Source: a virus | DNA length: 23,432 bases | Strand: one strand, 5' to 3' | Virus record (IMG/VR): IMGVR_UViG_3300037294_000245 | Coordinates: 1-23,432 of that record | Shown here: in pieces, positions 1-7,566 of the stretch | Numbering within the stretch: position 1 is the first letter of the stretch | Layout of the letters: every line of letters starts with the position of its first letter | Position numbers and translations under genes: made by a program | Notes under the pieces: model-generated | Database searches by the model: none | What the model was told of the DNA's origin: nothing | The model's input: only the letters and a program-made list of their open reading frames with translations

Positions 1-290
1 CAACGGTTGATCTTTGTGCTAAACGCTGTTCTATCAAGTTTTTGATCATTTGATAATCTCCTTATTTGTTTTTCTAACACAGCAAGACGTGAATCTTGCT
101 GCCTTACTTTTTCTTCCAACCCTTGCACATATGCTTGAGTAGGCACTCTTCTTTCGGCACCGTCTTCTCCCAGCACAGTATAATGGTCAACACCACTGCC
201 CTTTAGTCCACCGAGGACTCTGTTAGGATTTTTTTCTCTTGATTGTACTGTAGCAGTTTTTCCACCGTACATATTATGTAAATAACTCAT
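1..290 (-). CDS. Unknown phage protein, N-terminal part (cut by window start)
   Basis: An open frame runs from an ATG at 290 to the window edge, so about 96 N-terminal residues are visible and the C-terminus is missing. The protein begins MSYLHNMYGGKTATVQSREK, followed by a glycine-rich stretch (VLGGLKGSGVDHYTVLGEDG). From about residue 55 there is a charged heptad-like segment (LEEKVRQQDSRLAVLEKQIR) that looks like a coiled coil. The start lies 7 bp after the uvsE stop, so the two are probably cotranscribed. The ribosome-binding site is weak. I do not recognise the family; a coiled-coil virion or assembly protein is possible but unsupported. Confidence 0.7.
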   Translation of the reverse strand, partial: MSYLHNMYGGKTATVQSREKNPNRVLGGLKGSGVDHYTVLGEDGAERRVPTQAYVQGLEEKVRQQDSRLAVLEKQIRRLSNDQKLDRTAFSTKINR

Positions 291-297
291 ACAGTAT

Positions 298-1326
298 TTA
301 TTTCTTTGACTGCTCATATAACTGACTACTGGCCAGGTTCTTCATCTTTGCTTCACACATAATGTCTGCGTATTCAAGAAACTCAAGTGCCCATTCATTA
401 GCAGCACGATTAGGATAGTAATCACTATGCGCTCGTAGTTTTGCTTTCTTGTATCCTTGTTCTATTAGTACAGGGAAGTCAGGCAGTGTGTCGAGATCAA
501 TATGTCCTACATATTCTTCTCTACTGTATGAATAGTGAATAGCAGGACGTATGCCGCGCCAACTATCAATCACACGTTTGAAGCGATCGTCAGTCGGACG
601 AATGTATTCGTTTTCACGACACAGATGATGATGGATATCCAACACTAATGCTATATCTTTTTCTAGCTCGAGACTATCTTCTAGGCCCCATCGGTTTTCG
701 TCGTTTTCGATGGTGATACAGTTTCTTGCCTCTGGAGACAGTCTTGAAAGGGTGCTGCGGATACCGGCTGGACCTTGTCTACCGGAGATGTGGACGTTGC
801 ACTTGAAGTCTTGCCAACTCTTACCATAGCCCATCCACCTGATGAGATTCGCATGATATTCAAACTCCTCTATTGATCTTTCTACAATTTCCGGGTTATC
901 ACTGGCAAGGACGACGAATTGTCCAGGATGCATACTAAGTCGCACATCAAGGGCTCTTGCTGTTTTACCAACGGCGCTATAGTGCTGTTCGCAATACGCC
1001 ACCACGTCAGGCTTACTCCAATAATACTTCCAATCAGCATGGGTAGCACAAGGAAGCTGATTGCTGCCCAATCGGACCATACGAAGTTCAGGTGAAAGTG
1101 TTCCTACATATTCTACTAACCTTTTTGCTGCGGCTGCGTTGTGTTCCATGATGTCCCATAGCCGTTGTTCTGCTACATTACGTGTTTGTCTATTAAGCCA
1201 TTGTACAGTAGTGCATTTCTCTGTAAGAGGGCGTTGCAGTTCTTCAAGCAGCTTGGGCTTGAGTGTTTGATTGTGATATAGATACTTACAGGCCCAACCA
1301 ATCCGCTTTATATCTTGTTTAAACAT
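298..1326 (-). CDS. uvsE: UV damage endonuclease (UvsE/UvdE family)
   Basis: A 342-aa TIM-barrel nuclease that nicks DNA 5' of UV photoproducts and some other lesions, starting alternative excision repair. Family motifs visible include RIGWACKYL at the N-terminus, MVRLGSNQLPC, LSMHPGQFVVLAS, TIENDENRWG, LVLDIHHHLC, AIHYSYSREE and RAHSDYYPN, carrying the metal-binding His, Glu and Asp residues of the barrel. Length fits the family. The frame is open upstream to a GTG at 1371, but that codon overlaps the -10 box of the promoter at 1363-1390, so the ATG at 1326 is preferred. The transcript leader would be about 30 nt. A plus-strand homing endonuclease gene is wedged against the promoter. Family assignment is firm; phage lifestyle role is inference. 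Confidence 0.93.
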   Translation of the reverse strand: MFKQDIKRIGWACKYLYHNQTLKPKLLEELQRPLTEKCTTVQWLNRQTRNVAEQRLWDIMEHNAAAAKRLVEYVGTLSPELRMVRLGSNQLPCATHADWKYYWSKPDVVAYCEQHYSAVGKTARALDVRLSMHPGQFVVLASDNPEIVERSIEEFEYHANLIRWMGYGKSWQDFKCNVHISGRQGPAGIRSTLSRLSPEARNCITIENDENRWGLEDSLELEKDIALVLDIHHHLCRENEYIRPTDDRFKRVIDSWRGIRPAIHYSYSREEYVGHIDLDTLPDFPVLIEQGYKKAKLRAHSDYYPNRAANEWALEFLEYADIMCEAKMKNLASSQLYEQSKK

Positions 1327-1353
1327 ATTTTTTTCCGTATTTGCAAGCAATTG

Positions 1354-1361
1354 TATAAATA
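1354..1361 (+). promoter_or_regulatory. T4-type late promoter (TATAAATA) for the homing endonuclease
   Basis: A perfect match to the T4 late -10 element lies 28 bp upstream of the plus-strand ATG at 1390, leaving room for a short leader containing the AAGGGA ribosome-binding site at 1379-1384. Late promoters of this kind are used by T4 gp55-type sigma factors. It is the only plus-strand signal here, and it sits upstream of the only convincing plus-strand gene. Confidence 0.6.
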
Positions 1362-1362
1362 C

Positions 1363-1390
1363 AGTATACACTATTTACAAGGGAAGTCAA
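1363..1390 (-). promoter_or_regulatory. sigma70-like promoter of uvsE
   Basis: Minus strand: -35 TTGACT at 1390-1385, 16-bp spacer, -10 TATACT at 1368-1363. It overlaps the start codon of the opposing homing endonuclease and lies a few bases from that gene's late promoter, so the two transcripts overlap and may interfere. Confidence 0.75.
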
Positions 1391-2154
1391 TGGCAAACTT
1401 ATCAAAATCAAGAAAAAACAAATATCATCTAATATACAAAACTACAAATTTAATTAACAGTAAGGTTTATATAGGCGCACACTCTACTAACGACATTAAC
1501 GATGGATACATGGGTAGTGGAAAAATGCTACACTATGCAATTAAAAAATACGGTGCAGAAAACTTTAAAAGAGAAATTTTGCATCTGTTCGATTCTCCTG
1601 AGGAGATGTTCGAAAAAGAAAAAGAAATTGTCACTGAAGAATTTGTTAGCAGGTCTGACGTTTACAACATTGTAACTGGAGGTTTCGGAGGATTTAATAA
1701 AGGATCAAAGAATCTTAGACATATTACTAATACTAACACAGGCGAAGTTATAGCAGTTGACAAAATTAAATTAAAAGAATTCTTAAACAATGGTTGGTTT
1801 TTAGGAGGAGTAGAACCGTCTAACAAAGGAAAGGTTTATGTTTATAAAGGTAATAACCGAATAGCAATAGATTCTCTTGAAGTAGACAAATACCTTAAGG
1901 AAGGCTGGCAGTTGGGTTATGCCAAATCTCCTACTAAAGGAAAAATATGGATATACCATAAAATCAAAAATAGATATACTTTATGCGAAGAAGCTGAACT
2001 TGAAGATTATATAAATCAAGGATGGATTAAAAAGAAGTGGGCACCAGTTAAAAAAGGATCAGTTTGGATTAATAAAGAAGGACAAAGGAAAAGAATAGAT
2101 AAAGATTTATTAGACGAATATTTATTATTAGGATGGACTAAAGGCAGAAAATAA
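1390..2154 (+). CDS. GIY-YIG homing endonuclease with C-terminal repeats
   Basis: A 254-aa protein on the strand opposite its neighbours. Residues about 12-100 form a GIY-YIG nuclease domain: HLIYKTTN and KVYIGAHST correspond to the GIY and YIG elements, followed by YMGSG, a conserved Arg/Lys-rich helix and acidic residues (FEKEKEIVTEEF) supplying the catalytic Glu. The C-terminal half contains about four copies of a short unit of the form KGKxxIxK...(I/V)D...YLxxGWxxG, likely DNA-binding repeats. An AAGGGA site lies 5 bp before this ATG, whereas the longer frame from 1315 has none. T4-like phages carry many such free-standing endonucleases (Seg/Mob type). It ends 3 bp before the converging gene at 2158. 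It is probably a selfish insertion between uvsE and the glycosyltransferase operon. Confidence 0.9.
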   Translation: MANLSKSRKNKYHLIYKTTNLINSKVYIGAHSTNDINDGYMGSGKMLHYAIKKYGAENFKREILHLFDSPEEMFEKEKEIVTEEFVSRSDVYNIVTGGFGGFNKGSKNLRHITNTNTGEVIAVDKIKLKEFLNNGWFLGGVEPSNKGKVYVYKGNNRIAIDSLEVDKYLKEGWQLGYAKSPTKGKIWIYHKIKNRYTLCEEAELEDYINQGWIKKKWAPVKKGSVWINKEGQRKRIDKDLLDEYLLLGWTKGRK

Positions 2155-2157
2155 AAT

Positions 2158-2376
2158 TTATACTTTACCTGCTAGTATTTTAAAGATTTTATAATACGTA
2201 TTCTTACATTGTTGTAAGGCCCAATCCAGTTGTTTTGCTGGCATGTCGTCGACAACCAAGTCAATATCCTTTTCTAAGTTATTATTTGAATACATCCTTT
2301 TGAACATCAAACGGTTGTGATCGTCTAGCTTAAATAGGATGCGCTTGATTTCAGATCTCTTTTGTTTTGGTGTCAT
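2158..2376 (-). CDS. Hypothetical small protein, 72 aa
   Basis: A lysine-rich, probably helical protein beginning MTPKQKRSEIKRILFKLDDH. No motif or signal peptide is visible and I do not recognise it. It starts 16 bp after the glycosyltransferase-like gene, with an AATAAGAG stretch as a weak ribosome-binding site. It is probably the last gene of the operon starting at the queD promoter. A TATAAT-like string occurs just before it but lacks a good -35. Confidence 0.65.
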   Translation of the reverse strand: MTPKQKRSEIKRILFKLDDHNRLMFKRMYSNNNLEKDIDLVVDDMPAKQLDWALQQCKNTYYKIFKILAGKV

Positions 2377-2392
2377 GCTGTATTATATACTC

Positions 2393-3199
2393 TTATTTCC
2401 AGTTTTCTTTTGGCCATGTATCAACGCAATCGTGTATGTTAGGGTGTCCATGAAACACTGCTATTTTATTTTCAACATCTAACTTAGGTATCCCGGCTGT
2501 TTTAAAGTTACGCTGACCATTAACCACTCCTAAATGTTCTCGTCCACGCATTTCCCATTTGTAACTTTGTATCCATGTGTCTGGCCAAAATGTATAATCC
2601 TTGATGGTTTTGTACATCCAATCTTGATCGCCTTGGAATTTGCGCACAATACCGGCGTGATTAATTTTAAAGTCTTGATATAAATTATTATACTTGCCTA
2701 TCTTGAACCTAAACACACTGCTGTTCATTCTATCCCATCCTTTGCGAGCAATTCGATTGAAGTCTCGTATAATAACAAAATCAGATTCTAAGTTGTATTC
2801 AAAAAGATGGTCGATGTTTCTAAAAACTATTAGATCAAGATCTAAAAACAATGCAGTGCCAGTGATGCCCAACTCGTTACTGAGAAACCAAGGCTTGTAC
2901 CACCATCCAGTGACTGATATCTTTGGTAGGGGTTTTACAGTTATGTGCTTGTCGATACCTTTAGAATTTTCAGTAAAGCAAATAAATTCGTAATCTATTG
3001 TAAGATTACGGTTTACCATATTATACAATATATTTACATACTCGGCACTATATTTGTCTCCCCATTTAAGACAGAGTACATAGCGTTTTTCAACAAATGA
3101 CGATGGTACAATTTCTTGTACCATCTTGTTTGATTTTTCTGATTGCTTACGAGCTTTACGTTGATCTTTGCTTTCAGCCCATTGCTTTATAGATTGCAC
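2393..3199 (-). CDS. Glycosyltransferase-like protein (GT-A type fold suspected)
   Basis: A 268-aa protein with features of nucleotide-sugar-dependent transferases. ALFLDLDLIVF places a DxD motif at residues 120-122, the usual metal/nucleotide-sugar site. Around residue 190 there is GDQDW, and FHGHP at 249-253 matches the FHG(x)P signature seen near the C-terminus of many such phage and bacterial proteins. The first 30 residues are basic and polar without a signal peptide, so it should act in the cytoplasm. The start overlaps the end of the queD-like gene by 26 bp, implying coupling. Substrate is unknown; DNA, host surface glycan or a virion protein are all possible. Confidence is good for the superfamily, low for the target. 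Confidence 0.75.
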   Translation of the reverse strand: MQSIKQWAESKDQRKARKQSEKSNKMVQEIVPSSFVEKRYVLCLKWGDKYSAEYVNILYNMVNRNLTIDYEFICFTENSKGIDKHITVKPLPKISVTGWWYKPWFLSNELGITGTALFLDLDLIVFRNIDHLFEYNLESDFVIIRDFNRIARKGWDRMNSSVFRFKIGKYNNLYQDFKINHAGIVRKFQGDQDWMYKTIKDYTFWPDTWIQSYKWEMRGREHLGVVNGQRNFKTAGIPKLDVENKIAVFHGHPNIHDCVDTWPKENWK

Positions 3200-3626
3200 T
3201 GTTTGCTCCGTGTTCGGCGCATTCGACTTCTACGCACCAACAGCGTCCATCTGTAGCTGTGCGCACAAGTTCATCTGCAAACTTCCAAGCATGATATGCA
3301 AACTTCTCTACACCAACTCCATCTAAAATTGTAAGTTCAGCAAGTCCTTTTGCTTCTAAGTCTTTAAATGTATCCATATGAGGATCGCTTGATGTTAGCA
3401 CAACTTTGTGATCAAAGTTGTTTTCTAGCCAAGCCTTTAATGGTTTAAGTCCACCAAAGTCTACTACCCAATTTTTATTGTCAAGTTCGTTTGCTGCAAA
3501 TGTAAATTTAAATTGCAAACTGTAACCATGTAGCAAACTACAATGCGAATGATCTGCATTTGGTTGTCTAAAGCAAGCACTAAGTCCTATGTTGTGTCCG
3601 TATGTTTTTGTACTATAATAAGCCAT
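3174..3626 (-). CDS. 6-pyruvoyl-tetrahydropterin synthase / QueD-like protein
   Basis: A 150-aa member of the T-fold PTPS/QueD family, whose standard members make 6-carboxy-tetrahydropterin in the queuosine/7-deazaguanine pathway. Visible matches to QueD: CSLLHGY (the C...HGH region), NWVVDFGGLKPLK (WxxDF...LK), FDHKVVL (the DH pair) and VECAEHGANSAIY (C-terminal Glu region). Two zinc-binding histidines of classical QueD appear changed: SACF replaces AAH, and HGY replaces HGH. From memory, a bacterial and phage subfamily with an SAxFRQW...HGY...EHGANSAIY pattern exists, particularly in alphaproteobacteria, so this is probably a defined variant rather than a broken gene. A good GAGGAAA site precedes the ATG. 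No queC, queE or folE is in the window. Confidence 0.82.
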   Translation of the reverse strand: MAYYSTKTYGHNIGLSACFRQPNADHSHCSLLHGYSLQFKFTFAANELDNKNWVVDFGGLKPLKAWLENNFDHKVVLTSSDPHMDTFKDLEAKGLAELTILDGVGVEKFAYHAWKFADELVRTATDGRCWCVEVECAEHGANSAIYKAMG

Positions 3627-3699
3627 ATTTTTCCTCGTTGGTTGAGGGGGCAGAATATTTAAAGTGGGGTGATCCCTAATAGTCCACTGTCATTTACTT

Positions 3700-3728
3700 A
3701 TATTAATATAATTGTCTATATTTGTCAA
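3700..3728 (-). promoter_or_regulatory. sigma70-like promoter upstream of the queD-like gene
   Basis: Minus strand: -35 TTGACA at 3728-3723, 17-bp spacer, -10 TAATAT at 3705-3700. The leader of about 65 nt contains an AGTGG/CCACT stem-loop just before a CCCCCTCAACC tract and the GAGGAAA site. It does not match the preQ1 riboswitch pattern I know. Confidence 0.6.
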
Positions 3729-3732
3729 TTGG

Positions 3733-4179
3733 TTATTCTACTATCAAAAGTATGTTGTCATAGGTGCGAGTTTGCGTTTCTTCAAACACCCAAAATCTAC
3801 AAGTCCAGTCGCCTATTACATCTACACGCCATACTCCTGGACGCAGGCCTTCTGGTTTGCGCATTTTCCAACTGTTGTTTACTCTTTCTCCTACACTTAC
3901 ATTTCTAATATATTGCTCTGTAAAATCAGTAAGGTAAACTTTGCGCCCGGAACTATCGTATGCTATAGCATATGCTCGTTCAACAATGCATGGCAACATC
4001 TTTGTGCCTGTCATAGCAAAATGAATATCATCTGTTTTGGTTACAGGGTTGTTCACTATCTGCATTATTAAATTTTCGTAAGGCTGAGTATTTTTAAAAA
4101 TAAGATAATTTGCTCCAAATACTATTAAAAATATCAAACTCAATCCACTGATGATGTTAGTCACGATTGTTTTCTTCAT
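3733..4179 (-). CDS. Hypothetical membrane-anchored protein, 148 aa
   Basis: The N-terminus (MKKTIVTNIISGLSLIFLIV) is a short basic region followed by a hydrophobic helix, so it is a single-pass inner-membrane protein or has an uncleaved signal anchor. The remaining ~120 residues are soluble and probably beta-rich (GVWRVDVIGDWTCRFWVFEE), placing the domain in the periplasm if the anchor is type II. The start overlaps the end of the upstream two-TM gene by 23 bp, so the two are likely translated together and may work as a pair. No family recognised. Confidence 0.7.
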   Translation of the reverse strand: MKKTIVTNIISGLSLIFLIVFGANYLIFKNTQPYENLIMQIVNNPVTKTDDIHFAMTGTKMLPCIVERAYAIAYDSSGRKVYLTDFTEQYIRNVSVGERVNNSWKMRKPEGLRPGVWRVDVIGDWTCRFWVFEETQTRTYDNILLIVE

Positions 4180-4486
4180 TTCTCAACTCCTGGTATTCGT
4201 TTTTTATTATTTTTAATTCATCTCCAACTTCAACTAAATTTTCAGTTGCTCTTCTAAAAAGTCTTACTAAAAATTGTATACTAAAAATAGTCCAAAACCA
4301 CCATATTACTGCGGTTGTACCAAACAGTATCATTCCAACTTTGAACATAGTATCAAAGCTTACTCCTATGAGTAAGAAAAAAAATGAAGTCAACAAAAAA
4401 AACGTTGGGGCTAATTTTGCATATAGGTCCCAACGTTCTACTTGTTTTTCAATTTTTTTAGATTTCTCTATGTCTTCTTTGTTCAT
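4157..4486 (-). CDS. Hypothetical protein with two membrane helices, 109 aa
   Basis: Order of elements: a charged N-terminal helix (residues 1-24), two hydrophobic segments (about 28-45 and 50-70, the second WWFWTIFSIQFLVRLF), then a charged coiled-coil-like tail (ENLVEVGDELKIIKNEYQEL). Both termini should be cytoplasmic. It overlaps the next membrane gene by 23 bp. A late-promoter-like TATAAATA sits immediately before the start but is too close for a normal leader. Function unknown; a membrane pair of this type could act in lysis timing or superinfection exclusion, but nothing here proves that. Confidence 0.7.
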   Translation of the reverse strand: MNKEDIEKSKKIEKQVERWDLYAKLAPTFFLLTSFFFLLIGVSFDTMFKVGMILFGTTAVIWWFWTIFSIQFLVRLFRRATENLVEVGDELKIIKNEYQELRNEENNRD

Positions 4487-4493
4487 ATAGTAT

Positions 4494-4802
4494 TTATATT
4501 TGCGGAAGGATTTTTACTGCTTTGATTCGATCATAACGAAAACTACGAAATCCTTGACTTTCAATTGCCCATACTGCACACACTGCCTCTGATAGTTCGC
4601 GTACTTTTTTTTGGGTAATAGCATCTTCCTTGGTTGCAGGCGGCAACATACCAGGAATAAGAGTACAGGGCATTGTACGTTCATCACCGTTGAGTTTAGT
4701 AAATGTCACTTCGACAACTTCTTTACGAAGCATTTCCATTAATTCTTCCCTTGTAGGAATACCTTTGAGCTCAGCGATTATATCTTTTACAGTATTCTTC
4801 AT
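4494..4802 (-). CDS. WYL_2 / Sm-like SH3-fold phage protein (former DUF2693)
   Basis: A 102-aa protein. The central part, VEVTFTKLNGDERTMPCTLIP, followed by GMLPP and later ESQGFRSFRYDRIKAVKIL, matches the small phage family with an 'FTKxDGxxRxMxcTL..lP' pattern annotated as WYL_2 (Sm-like SH3 beta-barrel). Members are common in myoviruses and their role is not established; nucleic-acid or small-ligand binding is a guess from the fold. An N-terminal helix (residues 1-28) precedes the domain. The start overlaps the end of the SGNH gene by 32 bp. Confidence 0.75.
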   Translation of the reverse strand: MKNTVKDIIAELKGIPTREELMEMLRKEVVEVTFTKLNGDERTMPCTLIPGMLPPATKEDAITQKKVRELSEAVCAVWAIESQGFRSFRYDRIKAVKILPQI

Positions 4803-5505
4803 AAAATTTCTTTCCTAAAAATAGTTGAGTTGTTATACCAGGATGAGATAAATCTCTTGCTTTACAACATTTACCAATTGCGTAGTCGATTTGGTTGTCA
4901 TCATCGGTGGGGATATCAATCAGTTCTATATTATTTTCTTTACAGATGTGTTTGATGGCCAACAAGTTTGTTTGATAAAAATTTTCTAATGAATTTTCTT
5001 CTAAATATAATTTGAGTATTGGTTTATCAAGTACAGACCAATGTGCTGCTGTTTGCCACTTTTGTTCTGTTGTATTAAAAAATTGATTTCGATCTCTGCC
5101 GGGAGTAAGCATAAAAATTCGTTTGACTTTAAGTCCGTTGTTTATTAAACCTGTCAGAGACCTATAACATCCACCGATACTACCTCCTGCAATTGCAGCA
5201 TTATAAAACGGTTCATCGAACTTTCTTTTTAATACATTATACCATACATCGGACTCGTTAACGCCAACTCCAAATGTATGACTGCATCCCAATACTAGAT
5301 TATAAACATTGCTTGTATTAATATTTTCACTGTTACGAAATCCGTATTGATCAAAAGTATATGTGATACTTTCTTTGTTCCATCTAAGTCGATTGAGCAA
5401 TGATTTTTGTGTTTTTAAATGAAGATTGAACCGTTCTTCTGTGTCAGCAGGCCACCATTTTAATGTTGTATTTTTGGGGCAACCGTTTTGAAAGAAAGTT
5501 TTCAT
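4771..5505 (-). CDS. SGNH/GDSL-family hydrolase-like protein
   Basis: A 244-aa protein with block I as LGCSHTFGVGV near residue 71 (catalytic Ser in GCSHT), a Gly-rich stretch with Asn (YNAAIAGGSIGG) like block II, and a C-terminal ARDLSHPGI in which Asp and His (DxxHP) complete the triad. Enzymes of this superfamily hydrolyse esters of sugars and lipids. Phage members often act on glycans, but the substrate here is unknown. The ATG overlaps the clpP stop (TAATG), so it is translationally coupled to clpP. A second SGNH gene lies in the tRNA array at 13412-14086; the two are not close copies. Confidence 0.78.
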   Translation of the reverse strand: MKTFFQNGCPKNTTLKWWPADTEERFNLHLKTQKSLLNRLRWNKESITYTFDQYGFRNSENINTSNVYNLVLGCSHTFGVGVNESDVWYNVLKRKFDEPFYNAAIAGGSIGGCYRSLTGLINNGLKVKRIFMLTPGRDRNQFFNTTEQKWQTAAHWSVLDKPILKLYLEENSLENFYQTNLLAIKHICKENNIELIDIPTDDDNQIDYAIGKCCKARDLSHPGITTQLFLGKKFYEEYCKRYNR

Positions 5506-6122
5506 TATCTTGTGTGTACTACTTTATCTGCAAGACCATATTCAACTGCTTCTGCAGCATTTAAGAATGTGTCAAACTTCATAGTTTCAAACAGTTCTGC
5601 ATACTCTTTGCCTGCGCTGTTGTGTTTGACATACAATTCTGTAAGACGCTGGTTGATCTTTTTGCTTTCTTCCATGCTGCGAATGGCATCTTCGAACTGC
5701 AATTCTTGTACGTGAACGCTGCCGCTGGTACCGCGTGTACCCGAACTTACTCGGTGAATCATTGTGCGTGACTCTGGCAACACCACTCGCTTGCCTGCTG
5801 TGCCTGCTTGTGCTAGGAACGAACCCATTGAGCAGGCTTGGCCCATTACAATAGTACGCACATCACATTTGATAAATTGCATAGTGTCGTAGATAGCAAG
5901 TCCTGCTGTGACAGCGCCGCCTGGACTATTAATGTAAAGATTAATTTCTTTATCTGGATCTTGTGATTCTAAATACAGCATTTGTGCTACGATTAGATTG
6001 GCCATATTATCTTCCACAGGGCCGTTGAGCATAACAATGCGATCTTTCATCAAGCGGCTATAAATGTCGTACGACCGTTCGCCGCGAGCTTCTTGTTCTA
6101 CTACCATTGGTACTAAGGGCAT
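5505..6122 (-). CDS. clpP: ATP-dependent Clp protease proteolytic subunit ClpP
   Basis: A 205-aa peptidase of the size of bacterial ClpP. The triad looks intact: Ser98 in [11 protein letters not shown], His123 in RTMIHRV, and Asp184 in [18 protein letters not shown]. The oxyanion-region motif [20 protein letters not shown] is also present. ClpP forms a tetradecamer that degrades proteins fed by ClpX or ClpA. No Clp ATPase or adaptor is in the window, so it may assemble with the host unfoldase or mix with host ClpP. It is a free protease, not fused to a scaffold or portal, so a head-maturation role is less likely. AAGGAAC lies 5 bp before the ATG. It follows the 393-aa unknown by 15 bp. Confidence 0.95.
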   Translation of the reverse strand: MPLVPMVVEQEARGERSYDIYSRLMKDRIVMLNGPVEDNMANLIVAQMLYLESQDPDKEINLYINSPGGAVTAGLAIYDTMQFIKCDVRTIVMGQACSMGSFLAQAGTAGKRVVLPESRTMIHRVSSGTRGTSGSVHVQELQFEDAIRSMEESKKINQRLTELYVKHNSAGKEYAELFETMKFDTFLNAAEAVEYGLADKVVHTR

Positions 6123-6137
6123 ATGTTGTTCCTTCTA

Positions 6138-7319
6138 TTAATATGCTTTTAAAATAATTGTATCTGCATTAAACCTGCCATTTAGTTTAATGTCAGTGGT
6201 TTTGATTTCTTCTAAGAATTTGCGAAGTTTGATTTTGCTGGCTTTTTTAAATTCTTTAAGAATCTCTTCAGGCTTGCGCAGTGTTTTTTGAACACTTTTA
6301 TTTGCATCAAAAAACACTAGAGATGTGCCTTTGATTTGTATGCTAACACCATCTTCTGCTACATACTTTCCAAGTTTGCGGGTCTTCACATTGTAAACCC
6401 ACACTTCTTGTGCGTCTAGCATATCCATCGGATTGATGCTAACCAATTGAAGTTTTTCATCCTTGGCTAAGTAGCTGAGTTTGGCTATTAGTTTTTCTTT
6501 TGCTACAGGTTTCTTAATATGCGGCTTGCGTGTGGCTTTACTGGCATCAATTACCATGTTGCAAGCACCGTGCAGCGTCTCTAGCGCAGTCAGGTATACA
6601 GCAGCGTCCTTTTTAGTAAGGTGGCTGTAGCCTTCGCGTAGCTGCGCTAACATGTCGCTTTTATGAGGATCCTTTTCGCGATTAATTTCTCCAGGTGTAG
6701 GAAGAGATTGCATCAGTGATGCTTCTTCGAGTTCGCTTTCGTAATATCCTTTGATCTTACGAGCGTGTGCTTGACTTATTTTCATACGAGCAAAGTGGCT
6801 TGTAAAATCAAATCCTTTGGGATCAAAGTTTTTCTTGTCGGTGACAAATCCGTCCAACCACGTTTCAATGGCTTCACATGCTTCCTGTGCTTGCTCTGTG
6901 ATGCGCTCTTGAATAGTAGGCACATGTACATTCTTAGGTTTAGCAGCAGATTCTACTGTCTTCTCCACTACCGTTGCAGCGCCTTCTTCAGCCATCTTAT
7001 GCACCCACTTTACAATAGCTGTTTTATAATGCGCAGGTACAGTCTCGGGTGCTGTTTCTAGTAAAGCCGCGGTCGCTGCCCAATGGCTGCCCGCACCAAT
7101 CTTCCAATCTGGTAGGCGATTAACATTAGCAACAATCTTCTTGTCATAGTTTTTCTTAATATAGTCTTTGATCTTGCTAAGCCAGTCCTTGCTTTCAACG
7201 TCGTAGTGAACAAAGTGCTTGGCTTTGAACCAATCGTTGGTGGGCATGAGTGCATACCCGTTTATACGACGAGTTGCACGAACTGTTTTCTTTTTACGAA
7301 CTGTGAGTGTCTTGGCCAT
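6138..7319 (-). CDS. Conserved-looking phage protein of unknown function, 393 aa
   Basis: A basic protein with a lysine/arginine-rich N-terminus (MAKTLTVRKKKTVRATRR). The middle third is helical and acidic (QEACEAIETWLDGFVTDKKN, YYESELEEASLMQSLPTPGE). The C-terminal third is probably mixed alpha/beta with many lysines (VWVYNVKTRKLGKY, GTSLVFFDANKSVQKTLRKP). No enzyme motif, signal peptide or membrane segment is visible. It has a strong AAGGAG site 7 bp before the ATG and its own promoter (7345-7373). The basic composition would suit nucleic-acid binding, but I do not recognise the family. Confidence 0.8.
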   Translation of the reverse strand: MAKTLTVRKKKTVRATRRINGYALMPTNDWFKAKHFVHYDVESKDWLSKIKDYIKKNYDKKIVANVNRLPDWKIGAGSHWAATAALLETAPETVPAHYKTAIVKWVHKMAEEGAATVVEKTVESAAKPKNVHVPTIQERITEQAQEACEAIETWLDGFVTDKKNFDPKGFDFTSHFARMKISQAHARKIKGYYESELEEASLMQSLPTPGEINREKDPHKSDMLAQLREGYSHLTKKDAAVYLTALETLHGACNMVIDASKATRKPHIKKPVAKEKLIAKLSYLAKDEKLQLVSINPMDMLDAQEVWVYNVKTRKLGKYVAEDGVSIQIKGTSLVFFDANKSVQKTLRKPEEILKEFKKASKIKLRKFLEEIKTTDIKLNGRFNADTIILKAY

Positions 7320-7344
7320 GGATATCTCCTTAGTGTGTGCTTAC

Positions 7345-7373
7345 ACTATATAGTTATACTCCGTAATAGTCAA
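7345..7373 (-). promoter_or_regulatory. sigma70-like promoter for the 393-aa gene and clpP
   Basis: Minus strand: -35 TTGACT at 7373-7368, 17-bp spacer, -10 TATAGT at 7350-7345. It overlaps the last codons of the upstream 70-aa gene. The leader would be about 20 nt with AAGGAG. Confidence 0.72.
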
Positions 7374-7566
7374 GAACTATTTGAAGTGCCTCTTTGAGTT
7401 TGAGATTGTATTCGTAGTCCTCTGGTTGACCTTTTTGGTGCAGCACAAAGTTATCCATGTCTTCTACGGCATAGTTATAGTGCTGCTTGAGGCTTTGAGA
7501 TGCTATTAGATCTGCGATTTCACTGTCAATCTCAAAGGTTTTTGGAATGTCGTACTTACGTTTCAT
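7354..7566 (-). CDS. Hypothetical small acidic protein, 70 aa
   Basis: Starts MKRKYDIPKTFEIDSEIADL and is acidic and probably helical. The frame is open upstream to 7587, but the ATG at 7566 has a GGAG site 8 bp upstream and overlaps the preceding gene's stop region, which matches the coupling style here. No family recognised. Confidence 0.65.
   Translation of the reverse strand: MKRKYDIPKTFEIDSEIADLIASQSLKQHYNYAVEDMDNFVLHQKGQPEDYEYNLKLKEALQIVLDYYGV

Noticed and set aside
3627-3700. preQ1 riboswitch before the queD-like gene
   Set aside because: The leader has a simple stem-loop but not the preQ1-I pseudoknot pattern or its A-rich tail.
4491-4498. TATAAATA on the minus strand before the 109-aa gene
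   Set aside because: Only 4-5 bp from the ATG, so a late transcript would start inside the gene; probably chance unless leaderless.
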